Positions 1 through 5,688 of a stretch of DNA of 10,680 nt are shown here, piece by piece. A program made the position numbers and the translations under genes. Source of the stretch: Gelria sp. GTDB lineage: Bacteria > Bacillota > Syntrophomonadia > Syntrophomonadales > Syntrophomonadaceae. Position 1 is the stretch's first letter; every line of letters begins with the position of its first letter. A model generated the notes under the pieces. It was not told the DNA's origin. It made no database searches and worked only from the letters and a program-made list of their open reading frames with translations. The stretch covers positions 1-10,680 of the forward strand of contig DUMX01000124.1 of NCBI GenBank assembly GCA_012839665.1. The letters are read 5' to 3'.

Positions 1-89
1 GTCTGCATATTTAAATAGCACGGGGGAGGGGTTCCCAGGTCAATATCTGCTATACCATATTTCTTATCGTCATCATTTACTGTACTCAC
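1..89 (-). CDS. Possible start of a leftward gene cut by the window edge
   Basis: From a GTG at 89 the minus strand stays open to the edge, giving 29 codons that begin MSTVNDDDKKYGIADIDLG. A weak ribosome site (AGTAGGG) lies about 8 bases upstream, an in-frame TAA lies at 119-117, and a candidate promoter sits about 50 bases upstream. The residue mix looks protein-like, but 29 residues are too few to name a family. The hydrogenase-operon terminator at 226-258 would separate it from the operon, so it would be its own transcription unit. It may be a chance open frame. Confidence 0.33.
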   Translation of the reverse strand, partial: MSTVNDDDKKYGIADIDLGTPPPCYLNMQ

Positions 90-135
90 TATAACATCCC
101 TACTTTCATTAATATTTTAAAATTTAAAGATTTCA

Positions 136-164
136 GTATTATTCATAAAAAAGTCAGTGTCCAA
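136..164 (-). promoter_or_regulatory. Candidate sigma-A promoter for the leftward partial gene
   Basis: The minus strand reads TTGGAC (164-159), 17 bases, then TAATAC (141-136). Each box is only about a half match to TTGACA/TATAAT, but the spacing is ideal and the predicted start near 129 lies 40 bases before the GTG at 89. The region is AT-rich, so chance matches are common. Confidence 0.3.
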
Positions 165-225
165 TTTCATTCTATTTCTAACTATATTTTCGATATTTAG
201 GAGATTTATCCTGCTAGAACAAATA

Positions 226-258
226 AAAACCCGGTCTGCATAAGCCAGACCGGGTTTT
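226..258. terminator. Strong intrinsic terminator after the hydrogenase operon
   Basis: A 13-bp perfect inverted repeat: 226-238 (AAAACCCGGTCTG) pairs with 246-258, with a 7-base loop. The A and T flanks make it work on both strands. It begins 12 bases beyond the cytochrome b stop codon and closes the leftward hydA-hydB-cytochrome b operon. Confidence 0.9.
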
Positions 259-270
259 AAAAACTAGTGG

Positions 271-936
271 CTATTCAGTTTTTTGTAATTCGGCAAACCA
301 TTTGGCATTATGTTCAGCTGTAATTTGGGCATCAATATAACCGTCCAGCATCATAGAGGAGAATTCTACCCGGGATTTCGGATGAATGGCCGCCAGGAAG
401 AAATGTCCTAATACAAGTAAAATCATTATAATTGCAGTCCAGAAGTGAATATTATAGCAGAGAGCCAGAGTTGCTGGAGCTACTACATCTCGCCATAGCC
501 ACATAGGAAAGCCGGTGAGGATAATTAGCAGGCAACCGATAATTATCAGAATGCCCAGTATTTTCTGACCAGCATTATACTTCTCCTGGGGAGGTACTTC
601 TTCTACTTTTATAAATGGTACATATCCACCCATAGTTTTCAACCAGGCAAAATCATCCTTGGAGAAACTGGTAATGGTATCAACAAATCTAGAAAAACGG
701 TCAAAATTTAATAATATATACAGGATCGGTGCGACTGTAAATACTACACCGGTCCAGCGGTGAACCAGGGATGAATTAGCAGGACCGCCAAAAATATTGG
801 CTATGCCCGCAATATCCCAATAAAACCCAATACCAGTAATCCCTAAAATAAGAAAGGCTAGTAAGTGAATCCAGTGCATAGTTCTGGTCTGGGTATCATG
901 TTTTAGTACTTTTCCTTTAATAACATCTTCGCTCAT
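271..936 (-). CDS. Membrane cytochrome b subunit of the hydrogenase (FdnI/cytochrome b561-like)
   Basis: An integral membrane di-haem cytochrome b related to formate dehydrogenase gamma subunits. It would anchor the exported hydrogenase and pass electrons between its FeS clusters and menaquinone. In 222-residue numbering (GTG at 939), hydrophobic helices lie near residues 22-42, 58-77, 125-148 and 160-183. Candidate haem histidines are H22 and H25 (MHWIH), H60 (VHRWTG), H165 (NIHFW), H179 (GHFF) and H186 (AIHPKSR). I prefer the ATG at 936 (221 aa): it sits 7 bases from the GGGGG ribosome site at 948-944, while the GTG at 939 is only 4 bases away. The gap to the small-subunit stop is 15 bases, so the two are co-transcribed. 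Family and topology are clear. The quinone partner is inferred from homologues. Confidence 0.88.
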   Translation of the reverse strand: MSEDVIKGKVLKHDTQTRTMHWIHLLAFLILGITGIGFYWDIAGIANIFGGPANSSLVHRWTGVVFTVAPILYILLNFDRFSRFVDTITSFSKDDFAWLKTMGGYVPFIKVEEVPPQEKYNAGQKILGILIIIGCLLIILTGFPMWLWRDVVAPATLALCYNIHFWTAIIMILLVLGHFFLAAIHPKSRVEFSSMMLDGYIDAQITAEHNAKWFAELQKTE

Positions 937-951
937 CACATTACCCCCTTC

Positions 952-1308
952 CTACGCTACATCCTGATGCTGTTTAAGCTCATCAATAAAGGATGGGATG
1001 TCTTTGCCATACTTGGTGTGGAGCAAGTGATGGGCTTTTTCGCTCAGGTATTTTTGCTCCCCCGGTGATAAGAATTCCTCGTAAATCTGGATTATTTCCG
1101 GATTTTCGTGAGACTTGCGTATAGTCATCTGTTCATCCAGGGTGTAAAGCCCGGCTGCCCGCTGGGCAATATACTCATCACTGGCTGCAAAGGCATCAAA
1201 ACCTATCTTGGCGAAGACTCCCGATACTATGGCGACAACAGCCAGCATCCCGGTTCCTTTTAAGAACTGACGTCTGGTCATACCAACTTTTTCAGTAAAA
1301 ATACTCAT
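952..1308 (-). CDS. hydB: [FeFe]-hydrogenase small subunit with Tat signal
   Basis: The small subunit of a dimeric periplasmic-type [FeFe]-hydrogenase (Desulfovibrio HydB family), 118 aa. The N-terminus has a textbook twin-arginine motif, T11-R12-R13-Q-F-L-K17, a hydrophobic stretch to about residue 33, and an AFA-A cleavage site near 41/42. The mature part carries the family pattern RxxGLYTLDEQMTIRKSHEN and KAHHLLHTKY. The catalytic subunit has no signal of its own, so the pair is presumably folded in the cytoplasm and exported together. A GGAGGGAGG ribosome site precedes the ATG at 1308, and only 20 bases separate it from the hydA stop. Family assignment is firm from the motif pattern. Confidence 0.93.
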   Translation of the reverse strand: MSIFTEKVGMTRRQFLKGTGMLAVVAIVSGVFAKIGFDAFAASDEYIAQRAAGLYTLDEQMTIRKSHENPEIIQIYEEFLSPGEQKYLSEKAHHLLHTKYGKDIPSFIDELKQHQDVA

Positions 1309-1328
1309 AATTCGCTGTCCTCCCTCCT

Positions 1329-2498
1329 TTAATACGTGTCACGTCTTATCGGTTGTCCGCCACCGTTGACACAGCCACCGGGACAGTTCATTACTTCGAT
1401 AAAGTGGTATTGGCTTCGTCCAGCCAGAACATCTTCAATAACATCGTCAACATATTTAGTTCCAGTAACAATACATATGTTTACAGGTAGCACTTTGCCG
1501 CCCAGGGCTTTTACCGGAATTTCCACGGTTGCTTCCCGTACCGGCTTAAATCCCCGAACTGCTTTAAAATCGACTTTATCCAGGGTTTCCCCACTGAGTA
1601 CTTCATAGGCAGTACGTAGAGCAGCCTCCATAACTCCTCCAGTTGCTCCAAATATCGTCGCTGCGCCAGTTGAGGCTCCGATAAACCGGTCAGCTTGTTC
1701 GTCCTCAAGGCTCATAAAATCTATTCCTGCTGCTTTAATCATTTGTGCCAGTTCCCGTGTGGTCATCACTGCATCGACATCTTTAAAACCGCTGGCTATA
1801 AACTCGGGGCGGTCACATTCATATTTTTTGGCAGTACAGGGCATGACTGAAACGGAATAGATACTGGCCGGGTCTATACCTAGTTTTTCAGCCAGATAAG
1901 TCTTGGAAACAGCTCCAAACATCTGCTGAGGTGATTTGGCAGTAGAAATGTGGGGTAAAACTTGAGGATATTTATCTTCAGCGTATTTTACCCAGGCCGG
2001 GCAACAAGAGGTAAACTGGGGTAGAGGCCCAAAAGCCTCATAACCAGGAACTCCAAGGTCATTAAAAACCCGGCAAATAAGTTCAGTTCCTTCTTCGGTT
2101 ATAGTAAGGTCAGCCGTAAATTCGGTGTCATAAACCTTATCAAAACCTAGCCTTCTTAAGGCAGCATACATTTTATGTTTTACATTAGTTCCCGGTGCCT
2201 GCCCGAACTCTTCGCCCAGAGCTACTCGGACTGCCGGGGCTTCTTGAACTACTACAAACTTACTGGGGTCCTTGAGAGCCTTTATTATTCGCTCATCGAC
2301 CATGCTAACATCATCAATAGCTCCAAAAGGACAATTTATTAAACATTGTCCACAGTTAATACATTTCCTAACTTCAATATGGTGTTTTTCTCCTAGTCTA
2401 CCCTTTATGGCGTGGGTAGGGCAGATAGAGGTACAATGATCACAGGCTTTACATTTGTCGCTTACGTGAATAACACCATCACTTAGCAGTGTACTCAA
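1329..2498 (-). CDS. hydA: [FeFe]-hydrogenase catalytic (large) subunit
   Basis: Catalyses reversible 2H+ + 2e- = H2 at an H-cluster. Residues 16-26 (CKACDHCTSIC) and 46-56 (CINCGQCLINC) are two [4Fe-4S] ferredoxin sites. The three H-cluster signatures are intact: TSCCPAW (163-169; C165 proton relay, C166 ligand), MPCTAKKYE (219-227; C221) and EVMNCPGGCVNGGGQP (368-383; C372, C376). The chain stops at 389 aa, just after the last signature. This is the arrangement in two-subunit Desulfovibrio-type enzymes, where HydB supplies the missing C-terminal part. There is no NuoE/NuoF-type partner, which argues against an NADH-linked cytosolic enzyme. The start is TTG at 2498, with GGAGGAGGGAG just upstream. 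It is the first gene of the operon and lies behind the long riboswitch leader. Maturases HydEFG are not in this window. Confidence 0.96.
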   Translation of the reverse strand: MSTLLSDGVIHVSDKCKACDHCTSICPTHAIKGRLGEKHHIEVRKCINCGQCLINCPFGAIDDVSMVDERIIKALKDPSKFVVVQEAPAVRVALGEEFGQAPGTNVKHKMYAALRRLGFDKVYDTEFTADLTITEEGTELICRVFNDLGVPGYEAFGPLPQFTSCCPAWVKYAEDKYPQVLPHISTAKSPQQMFGAVSKTYLAEKLGIDPASIYSVSVMPCTAKKYECDRPEFIASGFKDVDAVMTTRELAQMIKAAGIDFMSLEDEQADRFIGASTGAATIFGATGGVMEAALRTAYEVLSGETLDKVDFKAVRGFKPVREATVEIPVKALGGKVLPVNICIVTGTKYVDDVIEDVLAGRSQYHFIEVMNCPGGCVNGGGQPIRRDTY

Positions 2499-2547
2499 AA
2501 TTCTCCCTCCTCCGATAGAAGTTCACGCCTAAACTAAAATTCCTTTC

Positions 2548-2556
2548 ACCTCCTCT
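2548..2556 (-). promoter_or_regulatory. Perfect Shine-Dalgarno with no obvious gene
   Basis: The minus strand carries AGGAGGTGA, a full match to the 16S anti-SD, about 50 bases before the hydA start. No ATG, GTG or TTG follows at normal spacing. A GTG inside the motif itself opens only a 6-codon frame (GTG AAA GGA ATT TTA GTT TAG). It could be a ribosome standby site, or half of a structure that hides the real site. Confidence 0.4.
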
Positions 2557-2586
2557 ATAAAGCAACCCATAAAACTAAATAATTAC

Positions 2587-2609
2587 CTATCCTTACATGC
2601 ATGGATAAG
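2587..2609 (-). repeat. Small inverted repeat in the hydA leader
   Basis: TATCC (2588-2592) pairs with GGATA (2603-2607) around an ATGCAT-containing loop. It is weak alone, but it is one of a run of adjacent hairpins between the riboswitches and hydA. Confidence 0.4.
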
Positions 2610-2621
2610 TTTGTGAGTGTG

Positions 2622-2644
2622 ATATTACTGCGATGCAGTAATAT
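2622..2644 (-). repeat. Perfect 10-bp inverted repeat in the hydA leader
   Basis: ATATTACTGC (2622-2631) and GCAGTAATAT (2635-2644) flank GAT. There is no T-run on either side, so it is not a terminator. It could be an mRNA-stabilising hairpin or a DNA operator for a dimeric regulator. The sequence alone does not decide. Confidence 0.65.
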
Positions 2645-2651
2645 ATAACAA

Positions 2652-2672
2652 ATAACAAAGGCCCTTTGTTAT
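2652..2672 (-). repeat. Perfect 9-bp inverted repeat in the hydA leader
   Basis: ATAACAAAG (2652-2660) and CTTTGTTAT (2664-2672) flank GCC. The spacing and size fit a dimer-bound operator or a short RNA hairpin. The half-sites point the wrong way for the Rex redox operator (TTGTTAA...TTAACAA). It lies directly downstream of the third terminator in the leader. Confidence 0.6.
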
Positions 2673-2679
2673 GAATTTT

Positions 2680-2713
2680 AAAAAGAGCCCGCTTACATTA
2701 AGTAGCAAGCGGG
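2680..2713 (-). terminator. Third intrinsic terminator in the hydA leader
   Basis: On the minus strand CCCGCTT (2713-2707) pairs with AAGCGGG (2694-2688), followed by CTCTTTTT. It lies about 180 bases before hydA and downstream of both riboswitch units. Full-length operon transcripts must therefore pass three stop signals, unless an unrecognised promoter lies after it. Confidence 0.7.
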
Positions 2714-2736
2714 AGGAAAAAGATTGGGATTGTATG

Positions 2737-2758
2737 AAAAAGCCTTGTACAGCTTTTT
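2737..2758. repeat. AT-rich hairpin, weak terminator-like
   Basis: AAAAAGC (2737-2743) pairs with GCTTTTT (2752-2758). The stem is mostly A-T and its own arm is the only T-run. It could act as a weak pause or terminator on either strand. A second tiny hairpin, TACCC-TGAC-GGGTA, lies at 2779-2792. Confidence 0.4.
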
Positions 2759-2814
2759 ACCAAAAATAACTAAGAATCTACCCTGACGGGTAAGTAAAAC
2801 TAACAATTGTTAAA

Positions 2815-2850
2815 TAAAAAATGGTCGAACTCCCTTTAAAGGCACGACCA
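2815..2850 (-). terminator. Terminator of the downstream riboswitch unit
   Basis: On the minus strand TGGTCG (2850-2845) pairs with CGACCA (2827-2822), with an inner CCT-TTAA-AGG palindrome, then TTTTTT. It follows aptamer B by about 40 bases; a GCCTATG/CATAGGC hairpin (2856-2879) lies between. The 5' arm can instead pair with the 3' edge of the aptamer: TGGTC (2850-2846) and CCTT (2842-2839) with GACCA (2890-2886) and AAGG (2895-2892). That is a credible antiterminator competing with the aptamer's closing helix. Confidence 0.85.
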
Positions 2851-2889
2851 CCCAGGCCTATGACATAGCAAGCATAGGCTAAAAATGGT

Positions 2890-2981
2890 CTCCTTTCCAC
2901 AATACGGGGAGGCACAGACGTTTCCCTCTGTACCCAGGCTCGGGAACCATAGCTAAACACGTTAGGTTCAAGAGCTCGGAA
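2890..2981 (-). promoter_or_regulatory. Structured RNA copy B, probable Moco/Tuco riboswitch aptamer
   Basis: A 92-nt element on the minus strand. A closing helix forms between UUCC (5') and GGAG (3'). The left arm pairs CUC-UU-GAACC with GGUUC-CC-GAG and is capped by CUAA/UUAG. The right arm pairs GGUACAGA with UCUGUGCC around the loop GGGAAACG. The 3' segment CCUCCCCGUAUUGUGGAAAGG closely resembles the conserved end of the Moco-cofactor riboswitch as I recall it from the E. coli moaA leader. The partner copy at 3082-3173 preserves this fold with paired changes. A terminator follows. The RNA being real and structured is well supported. The ligand class rests on recalled consensus, and Mo versus W form is not assigned. 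Confidence 0.72.
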
Positions 2982-2997
2982 ACTTTATGCAGTTAAA

Positions 2998-3044
2998 TAA
3001 AAAACAGACAACTTCTGGCAAGTAAGCACACCGAAGCTGTCTGT
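2998..3044 (-). terminator. Terminator of the upstream riboswitch unit
   Basis: On the minus strand ACAGACAGCTTC (3044-3033) pairs with GAAGTTGTCTGT (3015-3004), 12 bp with one G-U, followed by an uninterrupted T-run. It lies about 40 bases after aptamer A and ends some 15 bases before aptamer B begins. The upstream unit can therefore stop transcription before the second aptamer is made. Confidence 0.88.
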
Positions 3045-3081
3045 CTGATAAGCAATAAAACAACAGTTACAGTAAGATGTA

Positions 3082-3173
3082 CTCCTTTTCACAATACGGG
3101 AAGGCACAGACGTTTCCCTCTGTACCCAGGCTCGTAAACCATAGCCAATCACATTAGGTTTAAGAGCTCGGAG
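3082..3173 (-). promoter_or_regulatory. Structured RNA copy A, probable Moco/Tuco riboswitch aptamer
   Basis: A 92-nt near-duplicate of the element at 2890-2981: I count 9 differences, all compatible with the same fold. The left arm changes from GAACC/GGUUC to AAACC/GGUUU, a compensated pair. The closing helix is CUCC/GGAG here and UUCC/GGAG there, and the cap is CUAA/UUGG against CUAA/UUAG. Loops and the 3' conserved segment are almost unchanged. Similarity stops at the aptamer edges, so only the aptamer is shared while the terminator stems differ. It begins about 12 bases after the predicted transcription start, making it the first thing in the hydrogenase transcript. Class assignment carries the same caveat as copy B. 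Confidence 0.72.
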
Positions 3174-3191
3174 AATATATTAATTTGGTTA

Positions 3192-3220
3192 AGTTTATCA
3201 TATGCTTGCAGAAAAGGCAA
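3192..3220 (-). promoter_or_regulatory. Candidate promoter of the riboswitch-hydrogenase transcript
   Basis: The minus strand reads TTGCCT (3220-3215), 17 bases, TAAACT (3197-3192), predicting a start near 3185. It sits in the 50-base gap between the stop of the PAS/GGDEF gene and aptamer A. The position is what a leader starting with a riboswitch needs. The -10 box matches 4 of 6. Confidence 0.5.
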
Positions 3221-3225
3221 GAAAT

Positions 3226-5523
3226 TTAATTTAAATCTTCTTCTTTTGTAATGATTTCAATAAAAAGATTAACCAGGTAAGGATCAAATTGAATACCAGC
3301 AAAATCTTGCAACTCGGCAATAGCAGCATTCTTACTCATAGCTTTACGATAAGGGCGGTCACTGGTCATAGCGTCATAAGCGTCAGCTACAGCTAACAGA
3401 CGACACTCCAGGGGTATTTCTTCTCCTTCCAACCCCAGGGGATAACCTTTGCCGTTCCACCATTCATGATGTTTTAGTATCCAGTCGGCGATGGGGACCA
3501 GGTCAGGGGCAGAAAGGGCAATACGGTGACCAATTTCAGGATGGCGTTGCATTTCAAACGTTTCTTCCTCAGTTAAAGGGCCAGGTTTAAATAAAATATT
3601 ATCAGATATTCCTACCTTACCAATATCATGGAATTCGGCCAGCAGGCGTAAATCGGTAAGCCGGTGGGTAGGAAACCCAATATGTTCACCTAGAGTAACT
3701 ACTAGTTTCTGAATTCGGGTTGCATGTCTTTCGGCCTGGAAATCCCTGGCTTGCAGAGCTTTCATGAGGGTCTTGACAATGGCGCTTCTTGCACTTTGGC
3801 GGCGGTGTAGTTTTTCGCGGTACATATTATTATCGGCGGCTTGAAATACTTCATTCATGCTCAGAGAGGGGGCATTACGGACAGCGAAGCCAATGGAAAG
3901 ACTAATGGGTATGTCCGGATTATTACTATTATAATTATCTACTGCATCACGGACTCTCTGACAGGCTGTTTCTACAATTGCTTCTGGACTATGCATCATA
4001 ATGATGGCAAATTCGTCTCCTCCCACCCGAGCCACTACATCATCGGCACGAAAACATTTTTCAATAACCCGGGCTACAGAAATCAGCAACTTGTCACCAG
4101 CATCATGTCCCAGGGTATCATTAACTAGTTTTAGTCCATCTACATCACATACCAGGAGACCGGTGGAGGAGAAGCGACCATTATCCAGTCGTTTTATTTG
4201 TTCCTCGAAATAATTACGGTTATAAAGGCTGGTAAGCTTATCATGCAGACTCAGGTAACGGAGCTGTTCTTCAAAATGTTTACGCTGGCTTATATCCCGT
4301 ATAGATTCTATAGCTCCTACCCGGTTACCATCAGTGTCAAAAAGGGGTGAAGCTTTAACCCAGATGTAAGCACCTTCTCCATCAAACACACTGGGAGCAA
4401 AAATTTCGGTATAAAAGCTTTCTCCCTCACGCTGTACCTCTTTATAATGCTTCTTTATATCTTCATCTGAGGCAGCAATCAAGTCTACCAGCATAGGACG
4501 GGGATAGCCATAAAAAGGTATAGCATAAGCGTACTTACCCTGACCAATAATATCGTTCTTATTAAGTCCGGTCATTTCTTCGGTGGCCCGGTTCCAGGCA
4601 ATTACTTTTTGGTTCTGGTCGATAACGAAAGTAGCGTCAGGAAGGAATTCAATTATATCGAGCAGGCGCTGGTTAGTAGCCCGGAGCTGGTTTTCCATGA
4701 GTTTACGTTCGGTTATATCCCGGGCTATGCCTTGTACTGCATAGGGCTTGCTATTTTTATATAATAGCCGGGGGCGAATCTCCAGTGGTACTCGATTGCC
4801 CGATTTAGTAATGATATCTAGCTCGTAAGTGGGGGTACGACCTTTAAAAATATCTCTAACAATTGTAGTAGCTGCAGTTTCGGCGTCTTCCGGAGCCACC
4901 ACATCGAGAAAACTTAATTGCAAGGCTTCTTCTCGGGTATAACCGCTAATTTGCTCGGCGTTTTTATTGATGGAGGTAAACCTTCCCTTCAAGTCATGAA
5001 TATAAATTAAGTCGTTAGCATTTTCGAAAAGGTCCCAAAAATGTTCCTGGCTTTGGCGCAGGGCTTCTTCAGTTAGTTTGCGTTCAGTTATATCCATGAA
5101 ATTACCCAGGGTAGCTGGTTTCCCCAGGTATTGGATAGAGGTTACCGTTTCCATAATCCATTTTATATTACCCCCCTTTTGTAATACCCGGTATTCATAA
5201 GGGGGAATAGGATAACCTTTAAGCATTTTTATAGCATTTTCCTTAACCTGGTCACGATTTTCTGGAACTACCAGGTCCAAGGGGTTGGTACCCTGTAGTT
5301 CTGCTTTGCTAAGTCCTATCATTTTTTCAAATTGAGGGTTGACGTCAACGAATTTACCGTCTTGAACTATAAAAATACCTATAGGTGAGCTGACAAAAAG
5401 TGCAGTAAATAATTCTTGCGAACGCTTGCTGCTGGAATTAAGCATTTCTAATTCGGTAATTTGCTGGCGAATTTTTTGTAGGCTTACCTTTAATTGTTCC
5501 TGTAGATTTTCTTTATTTTCCAT
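3226..5523 (-). CDS. PAS-PAS-PAS-GGDEF-HD-GYP cyclic-di-GMP signalling protein
   Basis: A soluble 765-aa sensor that can both make and degrade cyclic-di-GMP. An N-terminal coiled stretch (1-40) is followed by three PAS domains near 36-150, 158-275 and 284-415, each ending in a DITERK/DISQRK-type PAC tail. The GGDEF domain (425-575) has GGDEF at 501-505 and the inhibitory RxxD site as RADD (492-495), so cyclase and feedback both look intact. The HD-GYP domain (595-765) has HDIGK (632-636), HHE (685-687) and GYP (693-695). No membrane segment is present. I place the start at the ATG at 5523: it has GGGAGG 7 bases upstream. The longer frame to 5688 contains a promoter and has no ribosome site. 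PAS ligands cannot be read from sequence. Confidence 0.93.
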   Translation of the reverse strand: MENKENLQEQLKVSLQKIRQQITELEMLNSSSKRSQELFTALFVSSPIGIFIVQDGKFVDVNPQFEKMIGLSKAELQGTNPLDLVVPENRDQVKENAIKMLKGYPIPPYEYRVLQKGGNIKWIMETVTSIQYLGKPATLGNFMDITERKLTEEALRQSQEHFWDLFENANDLIYIHDLKGRFTSINKNAEQISGYTREEALQLSFLDVVAPEDAETAATTIVRDIFKGRTPTYELDIITKSGNRVPLEIRPRLLYKNSKPYAVQGIARDITERKLMENQLRATNQRLLDIIEFLPDATFVIDQNQKVIAWNRATEEMTGLNKNDIIGQGKYAYAIPFYGYPRPMLVDLIAASDEDIKKHYKEVQREGESFYTEIFAPSVFDGEGAYIWVKASPLFDTDGNRVGAIESIRDISQRKHFEEQLRYLSLHDKLTSLYNRNYFEEQIKRLDNGRFSSTGLLVCDVDGLKLVNDTLGHDAGDKLLISVARVIEKCFRADDVVARVGGDEFAIIMMHSPEAIVETACQRVRDAVDNYNSNNPDIPISLSIGFAVRNAPSLSMNEVFQAADNNMYREKLHRRQSARSAIVKTLMKALQARDFQAERHATRIQKLVVTLGEHIGFPTHRLTDLRLLAEFHDIGKVGISDNILFKPGPLTEEETFEMQRHPEIGHRIALSAPDLVPIADWILKHHEWWNGKGYPLGLEGEEIPLECRLLAVADAYDAMTSDRPYRKAMSKNAAIAELQDFAGIQFDPYLVNLFIEIITKEEDLN

Positions 5524-5659
5524 TACGGGACCTCCCAGGTGGGAAAAATCTGGTTTAAAGAAGGGTAGGAAGTATAGTAAGATTAAGAGTATTTTATTTC
5601 TATTAAATTTTCCTGACTTTAATACCATAAAAAACAATATTGTCTCTGAATATCTATAA

Positions 5660-5688
5660 ATTATAACATATGTCCTATCATAACCCAA
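5660..5688 (-). promoter_or_regulatory. Sigma-A promoter for the PAS/GGDEF/HD-GYP gene
   Basis: The minus strand reads TTGGGT (5688-5683), a 17-base spacer, and a perfect TATAAT (5665-5660). The predicted start near 5653 gives a leader of about 130 bases to the ATG at 5523. Its position inside the upstream in-frame extension argues that the extension is untranslated. Confidence 0.7.

Noticed and set aside
1336..1608. Open frame on the plus strand opposite hydA
   Set aside because: It is the antisense of a strongly conserved catalytic gene, proline/serine/threonine-rich, and has no ribosome site. The same reasoning removes the antisense frames over the PAS/GGDEF, cca, degV and SLH genes.
2652..2672. 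Rex redox-repressor operator
   Set aside because: The half-sites are AACAAAG...CTTTGTT, inverted relative to the Rex consensus TTGTTAA...TTAACAA. The AACAATTGTT palindrome at 2802-2811 has the same problem.
2778..2960. A 60-codon open frame on the minus strand with an ATG
   Set aside because: It overlaps the aptamer, its terminator and the following leader, has no ribosome site, and its sequence is explained by the structured RNA.
2890..3173. Tandem elements as cyclic-di-GMP riboswitches, suggested by the neighbouring GGDEF/HD-GYP gene
   Set aside because: The conserved core of the class I cyclic-di-GMP aptamer and the class II signature are both missing. The arms and the CCUCCCGUAU...GAAAGG end fit the Moco class better.
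5524..5688. Upstream extension of the PAS/GGDEF protein with a hydrophobic segment (ILLILLYFLPFF)
   Set aside because: The -35 and TATAAT boxes lie within it, neither in-frame ATG there has a ribosome site, and the ATG at 5523 has GGGAGG at ideal spacing.
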